From an uncultured Prevotellaceae bacterium (lineage in GTDB: Bacteria > Bacteroidota > Bacteroidia > Bacteroidales > Bacteroidaceae), in NCBI GenBank assembly GCA_947169245.1, contig CAMVPA010000018.1, positions 1 through 63,731 of the forward strand: 63,731 nucleotides of DNA, written 5' to 3'. The notes under the pieces are model-generated. The model was not told the origin of the DNA, made no database searches, and worked only from the letters and a program-made list of their open reading frames with translations. Below, in pieces: positions 8,532-17,672 of the stretch (within the stretch, counting starts at the first letter, position 1; each line of letters begins with the position of its first letter). A program made the position numbers and the translations under genes.

Positions 8532-10319
8532 ATGAATGTTTTAGAACTGAGTGAACAGGAGATCTTGAGGCGCCAGAGTCTCGAAGAACTTCGCTCTATG
8601 GGTATAAACCCCTACCCCGCAGCAGAATTTCCAGTAACAGCATGGAGCACTGATATCGTCAGCAACTTTGAAGACCTGCCCGTCATTGGAAAAGACGACA
8701 ATGGCAACGATGTGCGCGAGACTGCCACACCCGAAAACAGTCGTATGGTGAGCATTGCCGGACGCATCATGAGTAAGAGCATCATGGGAAAGGCTGCCTT
8801 TGCCAAGCTGCAGGACTCCAAGGGCCGTATTCAGGTTTATGTGCAGCGCGACGCCATCTGTCCCGGTGAAAACAAAGACCTTTACAATATCGTTTTCAAG
8901 AAGCTGCTCGACCTGGGCGACTTCATCGGCGTGAAGGGATTCGTGTTCCGCACGAAGACCGGCGAAATCAGCGTTCACGTGATGGAACTCACCCTGCTGA
9001 GCAAGAGTCTGAAGCCCCTGCCCGTCGTTAAGACCGACGCCGAGGGCAAGGTGTACGACGCCTTCGACGACCCGGAACTGCGCTACCGCCAGCGCTATGT
9101 AGACCTGGTGGTGAATGCCGGCGTGAAAGAGACGTTCCTGAAGCGTGCCACCATCATCCGCACCATGCGCCGCATCCTCGACGATGCCGGCTATACCGAA
9201 GTGGACACCCCGATTCTGCAGAACATTGCCGGCGGTGCCACGGCCCGTCCGTTCATCACCCATTTCAATGCCCTCAATCAGGATATGTATATGCGTATCG
9301 CCACAGAGCTCTACCTGAAGCGCCTCATCGTAGGCGGCTTCGAGGGCGTCTACGAGATGGGCAAGAACTTCCGCAACGAGGGTATGGACAAGACCCACAA
9401 TCCGGAGTTCACCTGTATGGAGCTCTACGTGAGCTATAAGGACCTGCTGTGGGGCATGACCTTCACAGAGAACATGCTGGAGCAGATTTGTACTGCTGTC
9501 AACGGCAAGCCCGAAGTTGAGATTGACGGAAACGTCATCTCGTTCCGTGCCCCGTTCCGCCGTCTGCCTATCCTCGATGCTATCAAGGAGAAGACCGGTT
9601 TCGACTGCGACGGCAAGACGGAGGACGAGATTCGCACATTCTGCCTCTCTAAGGGTATGGATGTTGACGAGACCATGGGCAAGGGCAAGCTCATCGACGA
9701 GCTCTTCGGCGAGTTCTGCGAGGGCTCATTCATCCAGCCTACCTTCATCACCGACTATCCCGTCGAGATGTCACCTCTTACCAAGATGCACCGCTCAAAG
9801 CCCGGTCTCACCGAGCGCTTCGAGCTGATGGTCAACGGCAAGGAACTGGCCAACGCCTACTCCGAGCTCAACGACCCCATCGATCAGGAGGAGCGCTTCG
9901 TGGAGCAGATGCGACTGGCCGACAAGGGCGACGACGAGGCCATGATTATTGACCACGACTTCCTCCGCGCCCTGCAGTATGGCATGCCACCAACCTTCGG
10001 CATCGGCATTGGCATCGACCGTCTGGTGATGTTGCTCACGGGCAAGTTTGCCATTGGCGAGGTGATGCTCTTCCCGCAGATGAAGCCCGAGAAGAAGATG
10101 CCACAGTCGACGCCCGCCGAGTGGGCCGAGATTGGCGTCAGCGAAGAGTGGGTTCCCGTGCTGCGTAAGGCCGGTTTCAACCTCGTCCAGAACATCGCCG
10201 GCGAGAAAGCCCAAGGCCTGCAGCAGAAGATTGGCGACATCGTCAAGAAATACAAGCTCGACATGCAGAAGCCTTCTGTCGACGAGATTGTGAAGTGGAT
10301 AGAAAAAGCCAACCTATAA
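8532..10319 (+). CDS. lysS: Lysyl-tRNA synthetase, class II
   Basis: A 595-residue class II lysine tRNA ligase. The ATG at 8532 is chosen because it follows the promoter by about 30 nt and begins the family sequence MNVLELSEQEILRR. The OB-fold anticodon-binding domain is at about residues 60-190 (GRIMSKSIMGKAAFAKLQD). Motif 2 appears as FRNEGMDKTHNPEFTCME near residue 280 and motif 3 as GIGIGIDRLVMLL near residue 490. About 80 residues follow the usual end, including IGVSEEWVPVLRKAGF, a C-terminal extension typical of Bacteroidetes LysRS. It is the first gene of a plus-strand run with gpsA and pgi. Confidence 0.97.
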   Translation: MNVLELSEQEILRRQSLEELRSMGINPYPAAEFPVTAWSTDIVSNFEDLPVIGKDDNGNDVRETATPENSRMVSIAGRIMSKSIMGKAAFAKLQDSKGRIQVYVQRDAICPGENKDLYNIVFKKLLDLGDFIGVKGFVFRTKTGEISVHVMELTLLSKSLKPLPVVKTDAEGKVYDAFDDPELRYRQRYVDLVVNAGVKETFLKRATIIRTMRRILDDAGYTEVDTPILQNIAGGATARPFITHFNALNQDMYMRIATELYLKRLIVGGFEGVYEMGKNFRNEGMDKTHNPEFTCMELYVSYKDLLWGMTFTENMLEQICTAVNGKPEVEIDGNVISFRAPFRRLPILDAIKEKTGFDCDGKTEDEIRTFCLSKGMDVDETMGKGKLIDELFGEFCEGSFIQPTFITDYPVEMSPLTKMHRSKPGLTERFELMVNGKELANAYSELNDPIDQEERFVEQMRLADKGDDEAMIIDHDFLRALQYGMPPTFGIGIGIDRLVMLLTGKFAIGEVMLFPQMKPEKKMPQSTPAEWAEIGVSEEWVPVLRKAGFNLVQNIAGEKAQGLQQKIGDIVKKYKLDMQKPSVDEIVKWIEKANL

Positions 10320-10362
10320 GTCCTATAAGACCCATAAGTCCTATAAGTCCTAAAGACAGTAT
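10320..10362. repeat. CTATAAGTC simple repeat in the lysS-gpsA spacer
   Basis: Three to four degenerate copies of a CCTATAAG(T/A)CC-like unit fill the whole gap between the lysS stop and the gpsA start. Similar simple-repeat spacers with other unit sequences occur elsewhere in the window. Confidence 0.6.
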
Positions 10363-11358
10363 ATGTTCGACTGTGGTAAGATAGCAATCATTGGTGGCGG
10401 CTCGTGGGCAACGGCTATAGCCAAGATTGTGGTGGGACACACCCACCACATCGGCTGGTACATGCGCCGCGACGACCAGATTGAGGAGTTCCGCCGCATG
10501 GGACATAATCCCAGCTATCTGACCAGCGTCCACTTCAACGTCGACGAGATTCATTTTGAGAGCGACATCAACCGCATCGTGCAGCAGTACGACACGCTGG
10601 TCTTCGTCACGCCCTCGCCCTACCTCAAGAATCACCTGAAGAAGCTCAAGACGCGCATCCGCGACAAATTCGTCATCACTGCCATCAAGGGCATCGTGCC
10701 CGACGAGAACCTCGTCTGCTCTGAGTATTTCCATCAGGTCTATGACCTGCCCTACGCCAACCTCGCCTGCATCGGCGGCCCGTCGCATGCCGAGGAGGTG
10801 GCGCTGGAGCGTCTCTCCTACCTCACGGTGGGTTGTGCCGACGTGGAGAAGGCACAGGCCTTTGCCGACGTGCTTACCAGCGACGTCATCAAGACCAAGA
10901 CGTCGACCGACGTCATCGGCATCGAGTACTCGTCGGTGCTGAAGAACGTCTACGCCATTGCCGCCGGCATCTGCTCTGGCCTGAAGTTCGGCGACAATTT
11001 CCAGGCCGTCCTCATGTCGAACGCCGTGCAGGAGATGAACCGCTTCCTCACCAGCGTCCACCCCATTGAGCGCAACATCAACGACTCCGTCTACATGGGC
11101 GACCTGCTGGTGACGGGCTACTCCAACTTCTCGCGTAACCGCACCTTCGGCACCATGATTGGCAAGGGCTACTCGGTGAAGTCGGCACAGATAGAGATGG
11201 AGATGATTGCCGAGGGCTACTTCGGCACCAAGTGCATGAAGGAGATCAACCGCCACTGGCACGTCAACATGCCCATCCTCGATGCCGTATATAATATACT
11301 GTACGAGCGCATCAGCCCGCAGGTGGAAATCAAGCTTCTCACCGACTCGTTCAGATAA
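10363..11358 (+). CDS. gpsA: Glycerol-3-phosphate dehydrogenase, NAD(P)-dependent
   Basis: A 331-residue cytoplasmic enzyme that reduces dihydroxyacetone phosphate to sn-glycerol 3-phosphate for phospholipid synthesis. The Rossmann loop is [13 protein letters not shown] (residues 9-21); FVTPSPYLK and AIKGI follow; the catalytic Lys is in [14 protein letters not shown]. The C-terminal helical domain has the RNRTFG and GY motifs. Length and motif order are normal for the family. It lies 43 bp after lysS, separated by a simple-repeat spacer, and 71 bp ahead of pgi. Confidence 0.95.
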   Translation: MFDCGKIAIIGGGSWATAIAKIVVGHTHHIGWYMRRDDQIEEFRRMGHNPSYLTSVHFNVDEIHFESDINRIVQQYDTLVFVTPSPYLKNHLKKLKTRIRDKFVITAIKGIVPDENLVCSEYFHQVYDLPYANLACIGGPSHAEEVALERLSYLTVGCADVEKAQAFADVLTSDVIKTKTSTDVIGIEYSSVLKNVYAIAAGICSGLKFGDNFQAVLMSNAVQEMNRFLTSVHPIERNINDSVYMGDLLVTGYSNFSRNRTFGTMIGKGYSVKSAQIEMEMIAEGYFGTKCMKEINRHWHVNMPILDAVYNILYERISPQVEIKLLTDSFR

Positions 11359-11429
11359 CAAGGCCAAGGCGAGATTGCAGATTTGCGCACTGTGAACGAA
11401 AAACGAAACCAATAATATTAAAAACAACA

Positions 11430-12806
11430 ATGAAGAACATCAGTCTTGACATTACAAAAGCGGCTTGCTTCTTGGAGAAGGGAGCTGTAGAGGCTTTCGA
11501 GCCGAAAGTGAAGGAAGCACAAAAGGCACTGGAAGAGGGCACCTGCCCTGGTAACGACTTCTTGGGATGGTTGCACCTGCCCACGGAGATCACACCCGAG
11601 TTCCTTAATGAGATAGAAGCAACGGCCAAGGTGCTACGCGACAACTGCGAGGCAGTGGTCGTAGCCGGCATCGGTGGTTCTTATCTGGGTGCCCGCGCCG
11701 TCATCGAGGCGCTGAGCAACTCGTTCGGCTGGCTGATTCAGGCATCCTCTCCTTCGGGGAGGACGGGAGGTGGGGCTCCTACGATTCTTTTTGCCGGCAA
11801 CAACATCGGCGAGGACTACCTGTTCGAGCTCACTGAGTATCTGAAGGGCAAGAAGTTCGGTGTCATCAATATCTCCAAGTCGGGTACCACCACCGAGACG
11901 GCGCTGACCTTCCGTCTGCTGAAGAAGCAGTGCGAGGCCCAGCGCGGCAAGGAAGAGGCCAAGAAGGTGATTGTGGCCGTGACCGACGCCAAGCGCGGCG
12001 CTGCCCGTACCTGCGCTGACAAGGAGGGCTACAAGAGCTTTATCATCCCCGACAACGTGGGCGGCCGCTTCTCGGTGCTCACGCCGGTGGGTCTGCTGCC
12101 CATCGCCTGCGCCGGCTTCGACATCAAGGCTCTGGTTCAGGGTGCCCAGGACATGGAGAAGCAGTGCGCCCCCAGCGTTGCCTTCGCCGAGAACCCCGCC
12201 GCACAGTATGCTGCCGTGCGCAACGCGCTGTACCAGAAAGGCAAGAAGATTGAGATTATGGTGAACTACCAGCCCAAGCTGCACTTCGTCAGCGAGTGGT
12301 GGAAGCAGCTCTACGGAGAGAGCGAGGGTAAGGACAAGAAGGGCATCTTCCCCGCCTCAGTGGACTTCACTACCGACCTCCACTCCATGGGCCAGTGGAT
12401 TCAGGACGGCGAGCGCACCATCTTCGAGACGGTCATCTCTATCGAGGAGCCTGAGAAGAAGCTGCTGTTCCCTGAGGACGAGGAGAATCTGGACGGCCTG
12501 AACTTCCTGGCCGGCAAGCGTGTGGACGAGGTGAACAAGATGGCTGAGCTGGGAACCCGTCTGGCTCATGTCGACGGCGGCGTGCCCAACATCCGCCTCT
12601 CAGTGCCCAAGCTGAACGAGTACTACATCGGCCAGCTCATCTACTTCTTCGAGATAGGCTGCGGCATCAGCGGCAACGTGCTGGGAGTCAACCCCTTCAA
12701 CCAGCCCGGTGTGGAGGCCTACAAGAAGAACATGTTCGCCCTGCTCGACAAGCCCGGCTACGAGGCTGAGTCAAAAGCCATCAAGGAGCGCCTGGCAAAT
12801 GAATAA
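11430..12806 (+). CDS. pgi: Glucose-6-phosphate isomerase with an in-frame palindromic insertion
   Basis: A 458-residue phosphoglucose isomerase (glucose 6-phosphate to fructose 6-phosphate). Sugar-binding and catalytic motifs are present: [24 protein letters not shown], the [14 protein letters not shown] loop, and the C-terminal [13 protein letters not shown]. Between the helix [10 protein letters not shown] and the strand TILFAGNNI there are about 12 extra residues ([13 protein letters not shown], bases 11742-11777), encoded by a GC-rich palindrome of the family repeated through the window. The insertion keeps the frame and probably forms a surface loop. The stop overlaps the next gene by 8 bp. 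Confidence 0.95.
   Translation: MKNISLDITKAACFLEKGAVEAFEPKVKEAQKALEEGTCPGNDFLGWLHLPTEITPEFLNEIEATAKVLRDNCEAVVVAGIGGSYLGARAVIEALSNSFGWLIQASSPSGRTGGGAPTILFAGNNIGEDYLFELTEYLKGKKFGVINISKSGTTTETALTFRLLKKQCEAQRGKEEAKKVIVAVTDAKRGAARTCADKEGYKSFIIPDNVGGRFSVLTPVGLLPIACAGFDIKALVQGAQDMEKQCAPSVAFAENPAAQYAAVRNALYQKGKKIEIMVNYQPKLHFVSEWWKQLYGESEGKDKKGIFPASVDFTTDLHSMGQWIQDGERTIFETVISIEEPEKKLLFPEDEENLDGLNFLAGKRVDEVNKMAELGTRLAHVDGGVPNIRLSVPKLNEYYIGQLIYFFEIGCGISGNVLGVNPFNQPGVEAYKKNMFALLDKPGYEAESKAIKERLANE
11742..11777. repeat. In-frame palindromic element (pgi copy)
   Basis: CTCC-TTCG-GGAG hairpin followed by a G-rich arm, inside the pgi coding sequence. It is a short member of the GC-rich palindrome family seen in GH31, mnmA, rsgA and the kinase genes. 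Confidence 0.65.
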
Positions 12807-13461
12807 TCCCAAAGCCGCGCTCTTTGATATGGACGGCGTCCTCTATGACTCGATGCCGAACCACGCCGTTGCCTGGCAACAGTCGATGGCGTCGTTCGGC
12901 ATCCACATGACGGCTGAGGATGCCTACGCTACGGAAGGGGCCCGCGGCATTGACACCATCCGCACGATGGTGCGACAGCAGAAGGGCGAGGAAATCACCC
13001 TGGAACGCGCGCAGGAGATGTACGACGAGAAGACGCGTATCTTCCACAGCATGCCAAAACCCGTCGTCATGCCCGGTGTCGTCGAGGTGATGAAGGGGAT
13101 GAAGGCCCGTGGCTGGATTATTGGAGTGGTCACGGGCAGCGGACAGCGCCCGCTCATCAACCGCCTGTTGACGGACTTCGCCGACTTTCTCGACGAGAGC
13201 CACATTGTCACGGCATACGACGTGACGCGGGGCAAGCCTGCGCCTGACCCTTACCTCATGGGCATGAAGAAAGTGGGAACGGAGCCCGCCGAGACCATCG
13301 TCGTGGAGAATGCGCCGCTGGGCGTGAAGGCCGGCGTGGCGTCAGGGGCTTTCACCATAGCTGTCAACACGGGGCCTCTGCCCGACGAGCTGTTGCTACA
13401 GGCCGGTGCCGACCTGCTGTTCCCCGACATGCAGGCTCTCTGCAAACACTTCGGATTCTAA
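12799..13461 (+). CDS. HAD-superfamily phosphatase/phosphomutase-like
   Basis: A 220-residue HAD subfamily IA protein. The ATG at 12799 overlaps the pgi stop by 8 bp, suggesting translational coupling. Motif I is [10 protein letters not shown] (residues 8-17) with both catalytic aspartates; motif II is VVTGSGQ; the motif III Lys is in [11 protein letters not shown]; motif IV is [13 protein letters not shown] cap domain lies between motifs I and II. The set resembles beta-phosphoglucomutase and sugar-phosphate phosphatases. Coupling to pgi suggests a hexose-phosphate substrate, which is inference. Confidence 0.88.
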   Translation: MNNPKAALFDMDGVLYDSMPNHAVAWQQSMASFGIHMTAEDAYATEGARGIDTIRTMVRQQKGEEITLERAQEMYDEKTRIFHSMPKPVVMPGVVEVMKGMKARGWIIGVVTGSGQRPLINRLLTDFADFLDESHIVTAYDVTRGKPAPDPYLMGMKKVGTEPAETIVVENAPLGVKAGVASGAFTIAVNTGPLPDELLLQAGADLLFPDMQALCKHFGF

Positions 13462-14009
13462 TCGTCCTCCTCGTCGTCGCCACGCGTATCCAACTCTGAA
13501 TCGCGCTTGATGGTCAGATTGCCGAAATTGTCAATCTTCACCTCCAGCGGAATGTACTCGTCGGTCTGTGGGAAGCTGACACTGGCAGCGAACTCCAGCT
13601 GATTGCCATCAACCTCGTCGAAGACAAAACCTTCGAGGATGCCTGCACGCTTAAACTCATTATCTATATAGGCATCAAACGTTCGCTTCAGAAACGTCTT
13701 ACTGATAGCGACACTACCATCGGAGCGGCGGATGACCAGCTTGACACGGTTGTCAACAAACTTCTGCCCAGTCTCGTCAGCCACCATGGCCAGACTGTCG
13801 TCGGGCTCTCTCGTAATGTCAATCTGGTAACTCTTGCCCAGCCACTGCACATCGCGCTGGTCGTGATAAGCCTGCATACGGACAGGGCCAGAGGGTTTAG
13901 GTGCCTCCACCTTGGCGGCAATAATATCTACGGGTTGCTTCTTCTCCTTGCAGCCTGTCAGCATAAGAAGACCTGTAAGACAGAGGATGGTTAGCTGTTG
14001 CTTTGTCAT
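13458..14009 (-). CDS. Lipoprotein of unknown function (DUF4738-like)
   Basis: A 183-residue lipoprotein: MTKQQLTILCLTGLLMLTGC gives a signal peptide with lipobox LTGC, Cys at residue 20. The ATG at 14007-14009 is preferred over an upstream in-frame codon because it starts the signal peptide and follows a consensus promoter by 27 nt. The mature part is beta-rich and ends in an acidic tail (RGDDEEDD). It recalls small Bacteroidetes lipoproteins filed as DUF4738; that assignment is from memory and unsure. The stop overlaps the HAD gene by 4 bp in convergent orientation, so the two stop codons are nested. Confidence 0.7.
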   Translation of the reverse strand: MTKQQLTILCLTGLLMLTGCKEKKQPVDIIAAKVEAPKPSGPVRMQAYHDQRDVQWLGKSYQIDITREPDDSLAMVADETGQKFVDNRVKLVIRRSDGSVAISKTFLKRTFDAYIDNEFKRAGILEGFVFDEVDGNQLEFAASVSFPQTDEYIPLEVKIDNFGNLTIKRDSELDTRGDDEEDD

Positions 14010-14039
14010 TGTGAGTATCGATTTATGTGTTATTGGCTG

Positions 14040-14047
14040 CAAAGGTA
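14040..14047 (-). promoter_or_regulatory. Promoter -7 element of the lipoprotein gene
   Basis: The complement of 14040-14047 is TACCTTTG, a TAnnTTTG match; transcription should start near 14036, 27 nt before the ATG at 14009. Confidence 0.55.
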
Positions 14048-14070
14048 GCGAAAAAAAACGACACCGCCAC

Positions 14071-14100
14071 AAAAAAAGCCCGCTAATTTCTTAGCAGGCT
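14071..14100 (-). terminator. Rho-independent terminator (minus strand)
   Basis: A 10-bp stem (14077-14086 with 14091-14100, one G-U pair) and TTTC loop, followed on the minus strand by seven T residues. It sits downstream of the gene at 14187-14954. Confidence 0.8.
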
Positions 14101-14186
14101 TCGTTATCCATATCTTTTTATCCTAACTTCTATCTACTAAAGACGGGCACGCTTGCCTCATAAAAACACTATGTTAACCTAAATCA

Positions 14187-14954
14187 CTATGATGCTTTCT
14201 GCGTTTGTTCCTGTTTGTCGGACTTGTTGTCTGTCTTCTTGTCGGACTTCTTCCCAGACTTTTTATCAGACTTCTTGTCTGCTTTCTTATCAGCCTTGCC
14301 GTCAGCCTTCTTTTCAGCCTTCCCGTCAGCCTTCTTCTCAGCCTGTTTGTCTGCTTTATTATCACCTGGACGTTCCATCTGAGGACCACGCTGTGAACCA
14401 CGCTGACTACCAAACTGCTGCTGACGCTGTTTCTCATCAGCCTGATAGGCCTTGAACTGCTCGGCTGTCAAAATCTTCTGCAACTCTCCCTCGTAAGCCT
14501 TCTGCTGCTCAATCATCTCCTTGGTCATCTGGGGACGCATCTGCTGACGCTGCTGAGGACGCTGAAGGCGCAGCGAATCACCCTGACGGCGCTGCTGAGG
14601 ACGCTGAAGGCGCAGAGAATCACCTTGCTGGCGCTGGAATCTGTTGCCTCGTCCCATTCTCTGACCGCCTCGTCCCGTACCTTGACCGCCTCGTCCCATG
14701 CCACGTCCGCCGGAGCGCATACCGCGGAGCGGTCTCATTTTGTCTGCCATTTTTGTGTTCAGTGAGAGCAGTTCCTTTGCTTGTTCTTTGTTAAGTCCAT
14801 AACGCTTCACCATTTCATCTGTGCGGCGTTGTATCATTTCCTTCTGGTCTATTTGTCTCCGTTCAGGGCGATTTCCCTGTTTATCCTGTGCTATTGCTGC
14901 TGTCGAAATCAGAAGCATCGCTACAATCGAAATCATGATCTGTTTCATCGTCAT
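14187..14954 (-). CDS. Secreted low-complexity protein (DUF4890-like)
   Basis: A 255-residue exported protein with a signal peptide (MKQIMISIVAMLLISTAAIAQ). The N-terminal mature region (MVKRYGLNKEQAKELLSLN) and the later ILTAEQFKAYQ helix resemble the Spy/CpxP-like or DUF4890 helical proteins of Bacteroidetes. Between them is a Gly-Arg tract (GGRGMGRGGQ) and a tandem duplication of QGDSLRLQRPQQR. The C-terminal 70 residues are a Lys-Ala-Asp-Ser low-complexity tail (KADGKADKKADKK). No enzymatic motif is visible. The start could be Met1 or Met3. A periplasmic chaperone-like or metal-sensing role is possible from the helical core but is not shown. Confidence 0.7.
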   Translation of the reverse strand: MTMKQIMISIVAMLLISTAAIAQDKQGNRPERRQIDQKEMIQRRTDEMVKRYGLNKEQAKELLSLNTKMADKMRPLRGMRSGGRGMGRGGQGTGRGGQRMGRGNRFQRQQGDSLRLQRPQQRRQGDSLRLQRPQQRQQMRPQMTKEMIEQQKAYEGELQKILTAEQFKAYQADEKQRQQQFGSQRGSQRGPQMERPGDNKADKQAEKKADGKAEKKADGKADKKADKKSDKKSGKKSDKKTDNKSDKQEQTQKAS

Positions 14955-15098
14955 TGTCTTTTTGCGTAGTTATTCCTTAAGTTATTAATTCGCTTGTCTG
15001 CTGCTCAGCCCCAGGGATGCTTTGCTTGCTCAAAACTAATTATATGACGCAGAATCGGACAGAACGTTTAATTATGAATAGAAAAAAGTGCATTTACT

Positions 15099-15132
15099 TG
15101 CTTAACGGCGCGTTTTTCCATACCGTTAAGCA
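15099..15132. other. Inverted repeat downstream of trmO
   Basis: A perfect 10-bp inverted repeat (TGCTTAACGG at 15099-15108 with its complement at 15123-15132) and a 14-nt loop, 5 bp beyond the trmO stop. A T-rich stretch follows on the minus strand only after about 10 nt, so it could be a weak terminator or a 3' stabilising stem. Confidence 0.45.
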
Positions 15133-15136
15133 TGAA

Positions 15137-15835
15137 TTAAGATTCTATAACGTACACGACACTATTGCTGACACGGAACTTCACGTCACGTCCCGCAAAG
15201 GGCATGCCATAGACACGCTCAGCGTCGTCGTGATAGCGCGGACGCGGGTCTTGAGCCAACACCTCAATCAAGGCTTCGACCTGCTCGTCAGTGAACGGCT
15301 GACGGCAACTGTCAGGAATGACGACCTCCATCGGACGCCACTGGTGCTGATCAACAAAACCGCTACGGGCATCAGGATGCGCATCAGCATATGCCACGTA
15401 TGGCTTCACGTCGTAGATGGGTGTCCCGTCCATCAGGTCGGCTCCCAACACATGGATTACCGGTCCTTCCACCGTCGACTGCTCCACCTTACTAATACGT
15501 ACGCACGAAAGTCCCAGTCGGTTGGGCCTAAAGGGCGAGCGCGAAGCAAATACCCCCACCCGTTCGTTTCCTCCAAGGCGCGGAGGACGGACGGTTAATT
15601 TAGAGGTGAGAGATGAGGAGGGAGAGGCGAGTGACCTGTTCTGCCCGTTTGCCGAGAATTCCCAGATAAGCCACAGATAATCAAAGCATTCCAGCCCCCG
15701 CAGCGCCTCCTCGTGTCTGAATTCTGGCACGAAGACAATGCGTCCCTCAAGGGTCGGCGCCAAACCGCTCTGGCGTGGTATGCCGAACTTAGACGAAAGC
15801 GGGCCGTGAAAATAGGCGACAGGGCTGATATTCAT
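15137..15835 (-). CDS. trmO: tRNA (N6-threonylcarbamoyladenosine(37)-N6)-methyltransferase TrmO
   Basis: A 232-residue member of the TsaA/TrmO family, SAM-dependent methylation of t6A37 in tRNA. Family motifs are KFGIPRQSGL near the N-terminus, FDYLWLIWEF, PRLGGNERVGVFASRSPFRPN with the cofactor-binding region, and DGTPIYDVKPY. The ATG at 15833-15835 starts the family sequence NISPVAYFHGP. About residues 65-79 (SLASPSSSLTSKLT, bases 15598-15640) are encoded by a GAGGTGAGAGATGAGGAGGG-like tract and look inserted ahead of VRPPRLGGN. A consensus promoter (TATTTTTG, complement of 15841-15848; TTG at 15869-15871) puts the transcription start 2 nt before the ATG. Confidence 0.92.
   Translation of the reverse strand: MNISPVAYFHGPLSSKFGIPRQSGLAPTLEGRIVFVPEFRHEEALRGLECFDYLWLIWEFSANGQNRSLASPSSSLTSKLTVRPPRLGGNERVGVFASRSPFRPNRLGLSCVRISKVEQSTVEGPVIHVLGADLMDGTPIYDVKPYVAYADAHPDARSGFVDQHQWRPMEVVIPDSCRQPFTDEQVEALIEVLAQDPRPRYHDDAERVYGMPFAGRDVKFRVSNSVVYVIES
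15598..15640. repeat. GAGGTGAGAG-type simple repeat inside trmO
   Basis: Degenerate GAGGTGAGAGA / GAGGAGGGAGAGGCGAGTGA tract inside the coding sequence. The same unit type occurs in rhaB (52128-52165) and, on the other strand, in the menD-menF gap. Confidence 0.55.
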
Positions 15836-15840
15836 GAGTG

Positions 15841-15889
15841 CAAAAATACGAAAATTATTTGGAAGAACCAAAACTTTTTTGTATTTTTG
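15841..15889. promoter_or_regulatory. Divergent promoters for trmO and the sensor kinase
   Basis: Minus strand: TATTTTTG (complement of 15841-15848) and TTG (15869-15871), 20-bp spacer. Plus strand: TTG at 15859-15861 and TATTTTTG at 15882-15889, 20-bp spacer. The two promoters overlap, so polymerase binding at one should exclude the other. Confidence 0.65.
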
Positions 15890-15918
15890 CAACCAAATTA
15901 CTGACGAGCTGTTAACCC

Positions 15919-17667
15919 ATGAGCATTAAGCATACTTTTCTCATAGTCCTCCTCATACTCGGTACAGCCGTAGTCCATGCAAATGTCGACTACGACAATG
16001 ACTCAGTCTATATAGCATTGTGCGACTCCATGCACGACTCGTTCAACAATGCCGATGAGGAACGATTCACACATGACATTAGGAAGCTGGAAGACTATCT
16101 CCTCGCACAGAAGGACATGCATGGGTACTACACGCAGCGCTGCAACGAGATTGTGTTCATGATGAACAATAGCAAGGTGTTTGAGGCCTACAAGGCAGCG
16201 CGCCAGCTGTCGCATGAACTGCGCGAGAAGAAGCTCGACAAGGAGATGTATATGGCCTACAACATGCTCGGCCACATCTACCGCTACTGCGGCAACAAGG
16301 AAGGTGCCAAGCGATGCTTTCTCAACGTGATTGACCTGATGGAGAAGGCGGGCTATCGCGAAAGCCAGCCGCCCATCTACATGAACATAGTCGGCGTTGT
16401 CGAGGAGGAAGATCCAAAAGAGGCCCTGCGCCTGATTGACAAGGCGCTAACCATTGCCAAGGAGGTGGCGCCACGTCGCGTCTTCGACATCGAGACACGT
16501 CGCACGCTCATCTACCACAACATGGGCGAGAACGCAAAGTTCATAGAGGGCTACAAGGAGTACAAGAGAGGCGAGGCCGAAGGACTGACATCTGTTCACG
16601 GGCGTGCACTCGAAGTTCTTTACCTGTCGTTCTTAGGCCACACCGACGAAGCTGTGAAGATGGCTCGCGAGGAACTGGGCGAAGAGAGCTACTCCACCAT
16701 TGCTAATGTCTACAAAGAAGCCGGCCGATGGCAGGAAGCCTACGAAGCCCGAGTGAAGGAAACGAAAGCCAACGACTCCATCAACAGCATCATCCTGACC
16801 AACAGCGTCGAAGGACTGCGCACGGAGCTCACCATCTACGACATGGAACGCAAGACAGCACGAGCCCGCACCATCACACTGATAACCATCATCATTCTGC
16901 TGGGACTGCTGGTCAGTGCACTGACATACATCGTCTGGAGCCGCCGACGCCACATGCATCAGCTGAAAGTCACCTACGAGCGTGCCCTTGAGTCGGACAA
17001 GATGAAGACGGTCTTTATCCAGAACATGAGCCACGAAGTGCGCACACCGCTGAACATCATTTCAGGTTTCGCCCAAGTCTTTGCCGACCCCAACATGAAA
17101 CCCGAAGCTAATGAACGTCGCCAGATTGCCAAGATGATGCTGACCAACACCCACCTCATCACCAACCTCATTGACGAGATGCTGCAATTATCCATCAACG
17201 AGGCAGCGGGCGAGGTGAACTGGGAACACAATGTCAATGTCGACGATCTTTTGTCAAACGCCATTAAGGAGGACAAAGAACTGATAAAGCGCGACGTCAA
17301 GCTCATCTACGACAGCCAACTGCCAGAGGGGTTCACCATGACTACCAACAAGGACATGCTCCGACGCATGGTCAACATCCTGCTTGACAATGCCATCAAG
17401 TTCACTGACCGCGGCAGCGTCACACTCAGAGCCCTTGTCGACAGCGGCAAACTCATTATTGCCGTCGAAGACACCGGTTGCGGTATTCCTCCAGAGGACA
17501 GCATTCGCATCTTCGACCGCTTTGTCAAGCTCGACAAATTCAAGGAAGGACTGGGACTGGGACTGCCGCTCTGCCGCATGATAGCCAGTCGTCTGCGTGG
17601 CTTCGTCATCTACGACCAGAGCTATGCCGGCCCTGGTTCCCGCTTCATTCTCAGCCTGCCCATGTAA
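15919..17667 (+). CDS. Sensor histidine kinase with periplasmic helical-repeat sensor
   Basis: A 582-residue membrane kinase. A signal peptide (MSIKHTFLIVLLILGTAVVHA) is followed by a helical TPR-like region to about residue 300, a transmembrane segment at about 317-340 (TLITIIILLGLLVSALTYIVW), and the kinase core. The HisKA box is FIQNMSHEVRTPLN with His372. The ATPase domain has DNAIKF (N box), DTGCGIP (G1) and GLGLGLPL (G2). All catalytic residues are present. No receiver domain is fused and no response regulator is adjacent, so the partner must be elsewhere. It is the first gene from the divergent promoter shared with trmO. Confidence 0.9.
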   Translation: MSIKHTFLIVLLILGTAVVHANVDYDNDSVYIALCDSMHDSFNNADEERFTHDIRKLEDYLLAQKDMHGYYTQRCNEIVFMMNNSKVFEAYKAARQLSHELREKKLDKEMYMAYNMLGHIYRYCGNKEGAKRCFLNVIDLMEKAGYRESQPPIYMNIVGVVEEEDPKEALRLIDKALTIAKEVAPRRVFDIETRRTLIYHNMGENAKFIEGYKEYKRGEAEGLTSVHGRALEVLYLSFLGHTDEAVKMAREELGEESYSTIANVYKEAGRWQEAYEARVKETKANDSINSIILTNSVEGLRTELTIYDMERKTARARTITLITIIILLGLLVSALTYIVWSRRRHMHQLKVTYERALESDKMKTVFIQNMSHEVRTPLNIISGFAQVFADPNMKPEANERRQIAKMMLTNTHLITNLIDEMLQLSINEAAGEVNWEHNVNVDDLLSNAIKEDKELIKRDVKLIYDSQLPEGFTMTTNKDMLRRMVNILLDNAIKFTDRGSVTLRALVDSGKLIIAVEDTGCGIPPEDSIRIFDRFVKLDKFKEGLGLGLPLCRMIASRLRGFVIYDQSYAGPGSRFILSLPM

Positions 17668-17672
17668 AACTA

